Made by a program: the position numbers and the translations under genes. A stretch of 64,000 nt of DNA from Mycobacterium vicinigordonae (GTDB taxonomy: Bacteria; Actinomycetota; Actinomycetes; Mycobacteriales; Mycobacteriaceae), in contig NZ_CP059165.1 of assembly GCF_013466425.1 (NCBI RefSeq), forward strand, positions 2,170,001 through 2,234,000. The letters run 5' to 3'. Within the stretch, counting starts at the first letter, position 1; each line of letters starts with the position of its first letter. Below the pieces are notes generated by a model that ran no database searches, was not told the DNA's origin, and worked only from the letters and a program-made list of their open reading frames with translations. This document shows positions 56,359 to 64,000 of the stretch, piece by piece.

Positions 56359-57564
56359 GTGAGAATTTCCGGTGATGGGCGTGCTGAGGGTCCGGTGCGG
56401 GTGTTGGTGCTGGGCAGCACCGGCTCGATCGGCACCCAGGCGTTGGAGGTCATCGCCGCCAATCCTGACCGCTTCGAGATCGTCGGTTTGGCCGCCGGCG
56501 GTGCCAACCTGGACACGCTGCTGCGTCAGCGGGCCGAAACCGGGGTGACCAATATCGCAGTGGCCGACGCCGACGCCGCGCAGCGGGCCGGCGACATTCC
56601 CTTCCAGGGCGCCGACGCCGTGACTCGGCTGGTGCAAGAGACCGAAGCCGACGTCGTCCTCAACGCACTGGTCGGCGCTCTGGGGCTGCGGCCCACCCTC
56701 GCCGCGCTGGAAACCGGCGCCACGCTGGCGCTGGCCAACAAGGAGTCGTTGGTCGCCGGCGGACCACTGGTGTTGGCGGCGGCGCAACCGGGCCAGATCG
56801 TGCCCGTCGACTCGGAGCATTCCGCGCTGGCCCAGTGCCTGCGCGGCGGCACACCCGACGAAGTCGCCAAACTGGTGCTCACCGCCTCCGGGGGGCCGTT
56901 CCGCGGCTGGGCGGCTGCTGACCTGCAGGATGTGACACCCGAGCAGGCCGGCGCGCATCCCACCTGGTCGATGGGTCCGATGAACACCCTGAACTCGGCG
57001 TCGCTGGTCAATAAGGGTCTGGAACTGATCGAGACGCACCTGCTGTTCGGCGTTCCCTACGACCGCATCGAGGTCGTTGTGCATCCGCAGTCGATTATTC
57101 ATTCGATGGTTACCTTCACCGACGGGTCGACCATCGCCCAGGCCAGCCCGCCCGACATGAAGCTACCGATTTCGCTGGCCCTGGGCTGGCCGCACCGGGT
57201 ACCCGGCGCGGCCGCCTGCTGCGACTTTGCCACCGCCTCGACCTGGGAGTTCGAACCGTTGGACAGTGAGGTGTTCCCGGCGGTCGAGCTGGCCCGGCAG
57301 GCCGGTGAGACGGGCGGGTGCATGACTGCCGTCTACAACGCGGCCAACGAAGAAGCAGCGGCCGCATTTCTGGGCGGGCGGCTCACGTTCCCCGGGATCG
57401 TCGCCACCATCGCCGACGTGCTGCACGCTGCCGACCAATGGGCCCCGCAATTGGGTCAAGCACCGGCTACCGTGGATGACGTCCTCGATGCCCAGCGCTG
57501 GGCCCGTGAGCGAGCGCAAAGTGCGATCGAGGCAGCTGGCGTGAGAAAGGTCGTAACAGGCTGA
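56359..57564 (+). CDS. dxr: 1-deoxy-D-xylulose 5-phosphate reductoisomerase
   Basis: 401-residue enzyme of the MEP isoprenoid pathway that converts DXP to MEP with NADPH. The dinucleotide motif [14 protein letters not shown] is near residue 15. The metal and substrate motifs [12 protein letters not shown] (about 125) and PVDSEHSA (about 150), and [13 protein letters not shown] [18 protein letters not shown] near 200, are present. GTG 56359 gives the standard start. The stop overlaps the rip1 start. The pathway partner ispG is two genes downstream. Confidence 0.95.
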   Translation: MRISGDGRAEGPVRVLVLGSTGSIGTQALEVIAANPDRFEIVGLAAGGANLDTLLRQRAETGVTNIAVADADAAQRAGDIPFQGADAVTRLVQETEADVVLNALVGALGLRPTLAALETGATLALANKESLVAGGPLVLAAAQPGQIVPVDSEHSALAQCLRGGTPDEVAKLVLTASGGPFRGWAAADLQDVTPEQAGAHPTWSMGPMNTLNSASLVNKGLELIETHLLFGVPYDRIEVVVHPQSIIHSMVTFTDGSTIAQASPPDMKLPISLALGWPHRVPGAAACCDFATASTWEFEPLDSEVFPAVELARQAGETGGCMTAVYNAANEEAAAAFLGGRLTFPGIVATIADVLHAADQWAPQLGQAPATVDDVLDAQRWARERAQSAIEAAGVRKVVTG

Positions 57565-58775
57565 TGATGTTCGTTATCGGCATAGTGCTGTTCGCACTGG
57601 CCATCCTCATCTCGGTCGCCTTGCACGAGTGCGGCCATATGTGGGCCGCCCGCGCCACCGGCATGAAGGTGCGCCGCTATTTCGTCGGCTTCGGCCCCAC
57701 CCTGTGGTCTACCCGACGCGGCGAGACGGAGTACGGCATCAAGGGCATCCCGGCCGGCGGGTTCTGCGACATCGCCGGCATGACTCCCGCGGAGGAACTC
57801 GCACCCGACGAGCAGGACCGCGCCATGTTCAAGCAGGCGACCTGGAAGCGCGTGGTGGTGCTGTTCGCCGGCCCGGGCATGAACTTCGTCATCTGCCTCG
57901 TGCTGATGTACGCCATCGCGGTGATCTGGGGCCTGCCGAATCTGCACCCGTCCGACAAGGCGATCGTCGGTGTAACCGGTTGTGTCGCAGCGGATATCGA
58001 TAAGACCAAGCAGGGCCCCTGTGAGGGTCAGGGTCCGGCGGCACTGGCCGGTATCCGGCCCGGCGACGTGGTGGTGAAGGTCGGAGATACCCCGGTGTCC
58101 ACCTTCGGGCAACTGGCGGCGGCGGTACGCACCATGCACGGCACCGTGCCCGTCGTCGTCGAGCGAGACGGCCACCTGGTCACCACCAACGTGGCGATCC
58201 AGCAAACCCAGCGCTATGACCCCAACGCGAAAGACAAAGATCACCTGGTCACTGTCGGCGCCATCGGGGTGGGTCCGCCCCGCAACGAGCCCACCCGCTA
58301 CAACGTGCTGACCGCTGTGCCAGGCACCGCCGTTTTCGCCGGTCAGCTGACCGTGGAGGTCGGCAAGTCGCTGGCCGCGATTCCCAGCAAGGTCGGCGCC
58401 CTGGTCAACGCGATCGGTGGCGGCGAACGCGACAAGGACACCCCGATGAGCGTGGTCGGTGCCAGCATCGTTGGGGGCGACACCGTCAACCACGGCTTGT
58501 GGGTGGCGTTCTGGTTCTTCCTGGCCCAGCTGAACCTGGTGCTGGGTGCGATCAACCTGCTGCCGCTGCTGCCGTTCGACGGCGGCCACATCGCGGTCGC
58601 GGTGTACGAGAAGATCCGCAATTTGATCCGGTCGGCGCGGGGCAAGGTGGCTGCCGCTCCGGTGGACTACTACAAGCTCATGCCGGCTACGTACGTGGTG
58701 CTGCTCTTCGTGGTGGGCTACATGCTGCTGACCGTCACCGCCGACGTGGTCAACCCCATCCGGATCTTCCAGTAA
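57564..58775 (+). CDS. rip1: Site-2 intramembrane metalloprotease Rip1
   Basis: 403-residue S2P protease that cleaves anti-sigma factors in the membrane. The zinc motif HECGH is at residues 21-25 in the first membrane helix. A periplasmic PDZ domain spans about 140-220 ([20 protein letters not shown]). The third ligand region [12 protein letters not shown] is near 332. ATG 57564 overlaps the dxr stop (TGATG); ATG 57567 is an equal alternative. It is placed between two isoprenoid genes, as in all mycobacteria. Confidence 0.95.
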   Translation: MMFVIGIVLFALAILISVALHECGHMWAARATGMKVRRYFVGFGPTLWSTRRGETEYGIKGIPAGGFCDIAGMTPAEELAPDEQDRAMFKQATWKRVVVLFAGPGMNFVICLVLMYAIAVIWGLPNLHPSDKAIVGVTGCVAADIDKTKQGPCEGQGPAALAGIRPGDVVVKVGDTPVSTFGQLAAAVRTMHGTVPVVVERDGHLVTTNVAIQQTQRYDPNAKDKDHLVTVGAIGVGPPRNEPTRYNVLTAVPGTAVFAGQLTVEVGKSLAAIPSKVGALVNAIGGGERDKDTPMSVVGASIVGGDTVNHGLWVAFWFFLAQLNLVLGAINLLPLLPFDGGHIAVAVYEKIRNLIRSARGKVAAAPVDYYKLMPATYVVLLFVVGYMLLTVTADVVNPIRIFQ

Positions 58776-58796
58776 CGAGAGAAGGCGAAGTACACA

Positions 58797-59978
58797 GTGT
58801 CCATTGGCCTGGGAATGCCGGCACCCCCGGCGCCCGTGCTGGCTCCCCGGCGGAAAACGCGTCAGTTGATGGTGCGAGATGTCGGAGTGGGTAGTGATTA
58901 TCCGATTGCGGTGCAGTCGATGTGCACCACCAAGACGCACGAGGTCAACACGACCTTGCAGCAGATCGCCGAACTGACGGCGGCCGGTTGCGACATCGTG
59001 CGGGTGGCGTGCCCGCGCCAGGAGGATGCCGACGCGCTGGCCGAGATCGCTAAGCACAGCCAGATACCGGTGATCGCCGACATCCACTTCCAACCGAAGT
59101 ACATTTTCGCCGCCATTGACGCTGGATGCGCGGCGGTGCGGGTGAACCCGGGCAATATCAAGGAGTTCGACGGGCGGGTCGGGGAGGTCGCCCGGGCCGC
59201 CGGCGCGGCGGGCATCCCGATCCGCATCGGGGTCAACGCCGGATCGCTGGACAAGCGGTTCATGCAAAAGTACGGCAAGGCCACGCCCGAGGCGCTGGTC
59301 GAGTCAGCGCTGTGGGAGGCCTCGCTGTTCGAGGAACACGGGTTCGGCAACATCAAGATCAGCGTCAAGCACAACGATCCGGTGGTCATGGTTGCCGCCT
59401 ACGAGCAGCTGGCCGCGCAGTGCGACTACCCGCTGCATCTGGGCGTCACTGAGGCCGGTCCCGCCTTCCAGGGCACCATCAAGTCGGCCGTCGCCTTTGG
59501 GGCGCTGCTCAGCCGCGGTATCGGCGACACCATCCGGGTGTCGCTGTCGGCCCCTCCCGTCGAGGAGGTCAAGGTCGGCACCCAGATTCTGGAGTCGCTG
59601 AACTTGCGTCCCCGCGGGCTAGAGATCGTGTCGTGTCCGTCTTGCGGACGCGCCCAGGTCGATGTATACACGCTGGCCAATGAGGTCAGCGCTGGTCTGG
59701 ACGGGCTCGACGTGCCGCTGCGGGTGGCGGTGATGGGCTGCGTCGTCAACGGGCCGGGAGAGGCCCGTGAAGCCGACCTGGGGGTGGCCTCGGGCAACGG
59801 CAAGGGCCAGATCTTTGTCAAGGGCGAGGTGATCAAGACGGTGCCCGAATCGCAGATCGTCGAGACGCTCATCGAAGAAGCGATGCGTCTTGCCGAGCAA
59901 ATGGGTTCGGAAACCGGGGAAACCGAAAAAGATTCAGGGACGACCGCGAGCGGTTCGCCTATTGTGACCGTAAGCTGA
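58797..59978 (+). CDS. ispG: 4-hydroxy-3-methylbut-2-en-1-yl diphosphate synthase
   Basis: 393-residue iron-sulfur enzyme of the MEP pathway (GcpE), making HMBPP. An N-terminal TIM barrel contains [12 protein letters not shown] and [10 protein letters not shown]. The 4Fe-4S Cys are in SCPSCGRAQ (about 281 and 284) and [11 protein letters not shown] (about 316). GTG 58797 is 21 nt after rip1. The Glu/Thr-rich C-terminal 25 residues are variable. Confidence 0.95.
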   Translation: MSIGLGMPAPPAPVLAPRRKTRQLMVRDVGVGSDYPIAVQSMCTTKTHEVNTTLQQIAELTAAGCDIVRVACPRQEDADALAEIAKHSQIPVIADIHFQPKYIFAAIDAGCAAVRVNPGNIKEFDGRVGEVARAAGAAGIPIRIGVNAGSLDKRFMQKYGKATPEALVESALWEASLFEEHGFGNIKISVKHNDPVVMVAAYEQLAAQCDYPLHLGVTEAGPAFQGTIKSAVAFGALLSRGIGDTIRVSLSAPPVEEVKVGTQILESLNLRPRGLEIVSCPSCGRAQVDVYTLANEVSAGLDGLDVPLRVAVMGCVVNGPGEAREADLGVASGNGKGQIFVKGEVIKTVPESQIVETLIEEAMRLAEQMGSETGETEKDSGTTASGSPIVTVS

Positions 59979-60042
59979 TTAGGGCCAAAGCTCGTCGGCC
60001 TTCGATTCGCAATACAGGTTTCGCACCACAGAGAGTTATGAG

Positions 60043-60897
60043 ATGTCGGCTCCGCCCATCTTGCGCCTGGTTGGCGAGAGGCGGGTGTCCGTGGTGCGCG
60101 ACGCCGCCGCGGTCTGGCGGGTGCTAGGCGAGAATCCGGTCGAATCGTGCATGGTGGCTGCCCGCGTCGCGGACTACGGTGTCGAGCCGAATGCGATCGG
60201 CGGGGAACTGTGGACTCGGGGCGGCGTGGACGAGTCGCTGTGCTTCGCCGGTGCAAACCTGATCCCGTTGCGCGGCAACCTGATCGATCTAAATGCGTTC
60301 GCCGACGAGGCGAAAAGCACTGCGCGGCGGTGCTCGTCACTGGTCGGGCGGGCCGACCTGGTGCTGCCGATGTGGCAAAGGCTGCAATCCGCTTGGGGTC
60401 CTGCGCGGGACGTGCGGGACAACCAGCCGCTGATGGCGATCAACGCCCATCCGAACTGCACGCTGGACACCGAGGTGCGGCAGGTGCGGCCCGAAGAGCT
60501 GGACGCCTATCTGGTTGCCGCGGTCGACATGTTCATCGGCGAGGTCGGCGTCGATCCCCGCCTCGGCGACGGGGGTCGCGGCTACCGCCGCCGGGTGGCC
60601 AGCCTGATTGCGGCCGGGCGGGCATGGGCTCGCTTCGAGCACGGGCAGGTCGTCTTCAAGGCCGAGGTGGGCTCGCAGTCCCCGTCGGTCGGTCAGATCC
60701 AGGGTGTCTGGGTGCATCCCGAGCGGCGCGGGCTGGGGCTGGGCACTGCGGGCACCGCGACGCTGGCCGCGGTGATCGTCGGCAGTGGGCGCATCGCCAG
60801 CCTTTACGTGAATAGCTTCAACACCGTGGCCCGGGCCGCCTACACCCGGATCGGGTTCAAAGAGGTCGGGACGTTCGCGACGGTCCTGCTGGACTGA
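60043..60897 (+). CDS. GNAT-family N-acetyltransferase (Rv2867c-like)
   Basis: 284-residue protein, the same length as Rv2867c. The C-terminal GNAT fold has the acetyl-CoA loop VHPERRGLGLGTAGTATLA near 224 and the later NSFNTVARAAYTRIGF. The N-terminal 130 residues form a second, less typical domain (DUF4081-type). Substrate is unknown. It follows ispG by 64 nt. Confidence 0.88.
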   Translation: MSAPPILRLVGERRVSVVRDAAAVWRVLGENPVESCMVAARVADYGVEPNAIGGELWTRGGVDESLCFAGANLIPLRGNLIDLNAFADEAKSTARRCSSLVGRADLVLPMWQRLQSAWGPARDVRDNQPLMAINAHPNCTLDTEVRQVRPEELDAYLVAAVDMFIGEVGVDPRLGDGGRGYRRRVASLIAAGRAWARFEHGQVVFKAEVGSQSPSVGQIQGVWVHPERRGLGLGTAGTATLAAVIVGSGRIASLYVNSFNTVARAAYTRIGFKEVGTFATVLLD

Positions 60898-61025
60898 CAC
60901 CGCTCTGCTCGGTCGGCAAAGCTCCGCGACATCAAGGGTCCGCCTGCAGCCACGCGGGACCTGCGACTAGGCGTGGATAACGGTTGAGTATCGGTGTGTC
61001 GGCGCCGCTACTGCCGTCCCACCTT

Positions 61026-61031
61026 TAACAT
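61026..61031 (+). promoter_or_regulatory. Putative -10 element of the PBP lipoprotein gene (leaderless)
   Basis: TAACAT ends 8 nt before ATG 61040, and no Shine-Dalgarno is present. The 142-nt gap upstream has no gene; M. tuberculosis has the relFG toxin-antitoxin pair here. Confidence 0.45.
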
Positions 61032-61039
61032 CAGCATCG

Positions 61040-62848
61040 ATGGTCACAAAAACAACACTGGCAACATTGGTGGTCTGTCTGCTGATCGCCTTGACTGTCC
61101 TGCCCGGGTGCACACCAAAGCCCGAGGGGCCGGGACCGGCCGCCCAAAAGTTCCTAGCCGCGCTGTCCGTCGGCGATACCGCAACTGCCGCGCAGCTCAG
61201 CGACAACCCCAACGAAGCCCGCGAAGCGCTGAACGCTGCGTGGGCCGGCCTGCAGGCCAACCACCTGGACGCCCAGGTGCTCAGCGCGAAATACGCCGAG
61301 GACACCGGCACGGTCGCCTACCGCTTCACCTGGCACCTGCCCAAGAACCGCACTTGGACGTACGACGGGAAGCTGAAGATGGCCCGGGACGAGGGACGCT
61401 GGCAGGTGCGCTGGACCCCCAATGGGCTGCATCCCAAGCTCGGTGAGCACCAGACCTTCGCGCTGCGCGCCGAACAGCCGCGACGTGCCTCGGTCAACGA
61501 GCTGGGCGGCAGCGACGTGTTGGCGCCCGGCTACCTGTACAACTATTCGCTGGACGCCGCCCAGGCCGGTCCCGAGCTCATCAACACCGCGCATGCGGTA
61601 ATCGACGCCCTGCATCCATTCAACGACCAGCTCAACGACCCGCAGCTGCTCGCCGAAACGGCCAGCTCGGACAACCGGCCCGTCGACCTGGTCACCCTGC
61701 TGCCCGACGACAACAACCGGGTCTTTCCGGCGATCGGCAAGCTGCCCGGTGTCGTCGTGACACCGCGGCCCGAACTGCTACCCACCGATCCGCACTTCGC
61801 GCCCGCGGTGATGGCCGAAGTCAAGAAGGCCGTGGTCGACCAGCTCGACGGGCAGGCCGGCTGGCGCGTCGTCAGCACCAACCAGAATGGTGTCGACGTC
61901 GCGGTGCTGCACGAGGTGGAGGGCTCGCCGGCGCCGTCGGTGTCCATCACGCTGGACCGGGCCGTGCAGGACGCCGCGCAGCACGCGGTTGACACCCGCG
62001 GCGGCAAGGCCATGCTGGTGGTGCTCAAACCGTCGACCGGGGAGATCCTGGCGATCGCACAAAACGGTGGCGCCAACGCCGAGGGCCTGCTGGCCACGAC
62101 CGGCCTGTACCCGCCGGGGTCGACGTTCAAGATGATCACTGCCGGTGCGGCCGTCGACCGTGACATGGCTACTCCAAACACCATGATGGGCTGCCCCGGC
62201 CACCTGGACATCGGCCACCGCACCATTCCGAACTACGGCGGTTTCGACCTCGGTGTGGTGCCGCTCTCACGCGCGTTCGCCAGTTCCTGCAACACCACTT
62301 TTGCGGAGCTGAGCAGCAAGTTGCCGCCACGCGGGCTGACCCAGGCGGCAACCCGCTACGGCATCGGGCTGGACTACCAGGTCGAGGGGATCACCACGGT
62401 GACCGGCTCGGTTCCTCCCACGGTGGACCTGACCGAGCGCACCGAGGACGGTTTCGGCCAGGGGCGGGTGCTGGCCAGCCCGTTCGGCATGGCCCTGGTG
62501 GCAGCTACGGTCGCCGCCGGCAAGACCCCGGTGCCGCAGCTAATCGCCGGTCGCCCCACGACGGTGACCGGCGATAACACCCCGATCAGCCCGAAGATGG
62601 TCGACGCGTTGCGACCGATGATGCGCCTGGTGGTTACCAACGGCACCGCCAAGGAGATCGCCGGTTGCGGCGAGGTCTACGGCAAGACCGGTGAGGCCGA
62701 GTTTCCGGGCGGATCGCACTCCTGGTTCGCCGGATATCGGGGTGACCTGGCGTTCGCGGCGCTGATTGTTGGGGGCGGCAGCTCGGAATATGCGGTCCGG
62801 ATGACGAAGGTGATGTTCGACTCGCTGCCGCCGGCGTACCTGGCTTGA
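61040..62848 (+). CDS. Penicillin-binding lipoprotein (Rv2864c-like)
   Basis: 602-residue class B penicillin-binding protein. The signal peptide ends in lipobox LPGC (Cys about 24). An NTF2-like MecA N-terminal domain (about 30-140) and a dimerisation domain follow. The transpeptidase domain has STFK at 361-364, SCN at 416-418 and KTG at 549-551, so it should be active in peptidoglycan cross-linking. Length matches Rv2864c. Confidence 0.93.
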   Translation: MVTKTTLATLVVCLLIALTVLPGCTPKPEGPGPAAQKFLAALSVGDTATAAQLSDNPNEAREALNAAWAGLQANHLDAQVLSAKYAEDTGTVAYRFTWHLPKNRTWTYDGKLKMARDEGRWQVRWTPNGLHPKLGEHQTFALRAEQPRRASVNELGGSDVLAPGYLYNYSLDAAQAGPELINTAHAVIDALHPFNDQLNDPQLLAETASSDNRPVDLVTLLPDDNNRVFPAIGKLPGVVVTPRPELLPTDPHFAPAVMAEVKKAVVDQLDGQAGWRVVSTNQNGVDVAVLHEVEGSPAPSVSITLDRAVQDAAQHAVDTRGGKAMLVVLKPSTGEILAIAQNGGANAEGLLATTGLYPPGSTFKMITAGAAVDRDMATPNTMMGCPGHLDIGHRTIPNYGGFDLGVVPLSRAFASSCNTTFAELSSKLPPRGLTQAATRYGIGLDYQVEGITTVTGSVPPTVDLTERTEDGFGQGRVLASPFGMALVAATVAAGKTPVPQLIAGRPTTVTGDNTPISPKMVDALRPMMRLVVTNGTAKEIAGCGEVYGKTGEAEFPGGSHSWFAGYRGDLAFAALIVGGGSSEYAVRMTKVMFDSLPPAYLA

Positions 62849-62885
62849 CGGCGATCGCGCTGCCCGGCAACGGTAAATTGCGAGG

Positions 62886-62915
62886 GTGCGCGCGAAACGT
62901 CAGGACAGCCCATGA
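62886..62915 (+). CDS. Leaderless 9-codon ORF coupled to the DUF1707 gene
   Basis: TAAATT at 62874-62879 ends 6 nt before GTG 62886. That GTG opens a 9-codon [12 protein letters not shown]. Its TGA (62913-62915) overlaps the DUF1707 ATG as ATGA. The arrangement suggests a leaderless transcript where a very short ORF delivers ribosomes to the main gene. No peptide similarity is recognised. Confidence 0.42.
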   Translation: MRAKRQDSP

Positions 62916-63505
62916 CCGATGGGGACATGGCGTTGCGGGTCTCCGATGCAGACCGCAACGGCACCATGCGCCGCCTGCACAACGCCCTGGCGCTCGGCCT
63001 GATCGACATCGACGAGTTCGAACAGAGGTCCAGGCAGGTGTCCTACGCGCGGACCCGCCATGAGCTGGACAGCCTGGTCGGTGACTTGCCCGGGCCGGGT
63101 GCCGTCGTCACCTCCGCCACCGATCGGGTGGAGCTGCGCGGCTGGGCGGGCTCGCTCAAGCGGCACGGCGAATGGACGGTCCCGACCCGCCTTTCGCTGG
63201 TGCGGCGCTTCGGCTCAATCGACCTCGACCTCACCAAGGCCCGGTTCGCGGGGCCCGTCGTGGTCATTGAAATCGACATGAAGTTCGGCAATCTAGACCT
63301 GCGGCTGCCCGAGGGCGCCAGCGCCTCCATCGACAACGTCGAGGCCTACGTGGGCAGCGCGAGCGATCGGCGTAAAGACCCACCGGCGGAAGGTAATCCG
63401 CACGTCGTGCTGAGCGGTCAACTGGTGTTCGGTTCGGTGATCATCCGGGGCCCGCGCCGAGCGCTGCTGCGTCGTCCCAGGTTGTTCGGAGACCTGACAC
63501 GCTGA
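62912..63505 (+). CDS. DUF1707 domain protein (Rv2862c-like)
   Basis: 197-residue protein. The N-terminal DUF1707 domain (about 6-60) has the hallmark [17 protein letters not shown] and [14 protein letters not shown]. The C-terminal half contains a DUF2154/LiaF-like beta region with FGSIDLDL and FGNLDLRLP repeats, ending in a basic tail. No membrane helix is visible. Function is unknown. AGGA is upstream of ATG 62912, but the overlap with the short ORF also suggests coupling. Confidence 0.85.
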   Translation: MTDGDMALRVSDADRNGTMRRLHNALALGLIDIDEFEQRSRQVSYARTRHELDSLVGDLPGPGAVVTSATDRVELRGWAGSLKRHGEWTVPTRLSLVRRFGSIDLDLTKARFAGPVVVIEIDMKFGNLDLRLPEGASASIDNVEAYVGSASDRRKDPPAEGNPHVVLSGQLVFGSVIIRGPRRALLRRPRLFGDLTR

Positions 63506-63506
63506 C

Positions 63507-63512
63507 TAAACT
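63507..63512 (+). promoter_or_regulatory. -10 element of map (leaderless)
   Basis: TAAACT lies 7 nt before ATG 63520 with no Shine-Dalgarno between. This is the standard spacing for a transcript starting on the A of the start codon. Confidence 0.55.
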
Positions 63513-63519
63513 GGCAGTC

Positions 63520-64000
63520 ATGCCCATTCGTACCGCGCTTTCCCCCGGCGTGCTCTCCCCGACACTGCCGGTGCCGAAGTGGATAGCGCGTCCGGAATAT
63601 GTCGGCAAGGACACCGCCAAAGAAGGCACCGAGCCGTGGGTGCAGGAGCCCGAAGTGATCGAGCGGATGCGGGTCGCCGGCCAGATCGCTGCCCGCGCGT
63701 TGCATGAGGCGGGCAAGGCGGTCGCCCCGGGCGTCACCACCGATCAGCTCGATCGCATCGCACACGAGTACATGGTCGACAATGGCGCGTACCCGTCGAC
63801 GCTGGGGTACAAGCACTTCCCGAAGTCCTGCTGCACCTCGCTCAACGAGGTGATCTGCCACGGCATCCCGGATTCGACGGTGATCGAAGACGGCGACATC
63901 GTCAATATCGACGTCACCGCCTACATCAACGGGGTGCACGGCGACACCAACGCGACGTTCCTGGCCGGCGACGTCTCGGAGGAACATCGCCTGCTCGTCG
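63520..64000 (+). CDS. map: Methionine aminopeptidase, N-terminal part (cut by window end)
   Basis: The first 160 residues of a type I methionine aminopeptidase with an N-terminal extension of about 40 residues containing a PxxP-like stretch, as in mycobacterial MapB (Rv2861c). Core motifs seen are [15 protein letters not shown], with the conserved His, and [19 protein letters not shown], carrying the two metal-binding Asp. The enzyme removes N-terminal Met. The gene continues past the window. Confidence 0.95.
   Translation, partial: MPIRTALSPGVLSPTLPVPKWIARPEYVGKDTAKEGTEPWVQEPEVIERMRVAGQIAARALHEAGKAVAPGVTTDQLDRIAHEYMVDNGAYPSTLGYKHFPKSCCTSLNEVICHGIPDSTVIEDGDIVNIDVTAYINGVHGDTNATFLAGDVSEEHRLLV

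Overview
This window is a G+C-rich actinobacterial chromosome segment, almost certainly from a slow-growing Mycobacterium outside the M. tuberculosis complex. I read the gene set and order as the mirror image of the M. tuberculosis block running from about Rv2927c to Rv2861c. Recognisable landmarks in order are rnc, mutM, smc, ftsY, amt-glnB-glnD, ffh, rpsP-rimM-trmD, rplS-lepB-rnhB, fdhD-comM-dprA-viuB, xerC, rpsB-tsf, pyrH-frr-cdsA-rlmN, dipZ, dxr-rip1-ispG and map. Several genes I would expect in M. tuberculosis are absent: pknI, fdhF, the PPE gene near Rv2892c, IS1539, mpt70/mpt83 and the relFG pair. Other genes take their places. This fits a non-tuberculous species, possibly of the M. avium complex; the species is inference. 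Rv numbers and family lengths are from memory.

Layout. 1-12855 (+): the end of a probable cell-division gene, DUF177, rnc, mutM, an OsmC protein, acyP, smc and ftsY, then a 3 x 56 bp tandem repeat, then the nitrogen module amt-glnB-glnD. 12856-17348 (-): an SF2 helicase preceded by an accessory AraC-methyltransferase-hydrolase trio. 17402-22491 (+): ffh, two amidohydrolases and a TetR regulator. 22498-23373 (-): dacB2. 23445-26357 (+): two small genes and the rpsP-KH-rimM-trmD translation operon, closed by a perfect 58 bp palindrome shared with lppW (-). 27715-30072 (+): rplS, lepB, rnhB and DUF2469. 30085-32243 (-): a GAF-ANTAR regulator and a WS/DGAT acyltransferase. 32460-39444 (+): fdhD with a leaderless upstream mini-ORF, yraN, comM, dprA, viuB, a lactate monooxygenase and xerC.

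39535-43871: an M23-like peptidase (-), rpsB-tsf-amidase (+) and a MarR regulator (-). 44382-47380: an MPT63-domain secreted protein with a Pro/Gln/Thr/Gly repeat tail, a PlsC-like acyltransferase, an atypical response regulator (-) and a CsbD-like protein (-). 47684-54125 (+): pyrH, a MIRU-type 3 x 53 bp repeat whose units are overlapping 18-codon ORFs, frr, cdsA, rlmN, an MPT53 thioredoxin, ccdA, and a ribbon-helix-helix/DUF4097 pair behind palindromic operators. 54118-56282 (-): a small membrane protein and dipZ. 56359-64000 (+): dxr-rip1-ispG-GNAT, a penicillin-binding lipoprotein, a DUF1707 gene with a second leaderless mini-ORF, and the start of map.

Themes. Core housekeeping dominates: SRP targeting (ffh, ftsY), chromosome and DNA handling (smc, xerC, comM, dprA, mutM), translation, isoprenoid synthesis (dxr, ispG) and envelope disulfide chemistry (mpt53, ccdA, dipZ). 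Many genes have a TAnnnT-like -10 element 6-8 nt before the start codon, as expected for leaderless mycobacterial transcripts. The most interesting parts are the repeat-encoded mini-ORF chain between pyrH and frr, the two leaderless mini-ORFs, the RHH-DUF4097 operon, the 58 bp palindrome and the repeat-tailed MPT63 protein.
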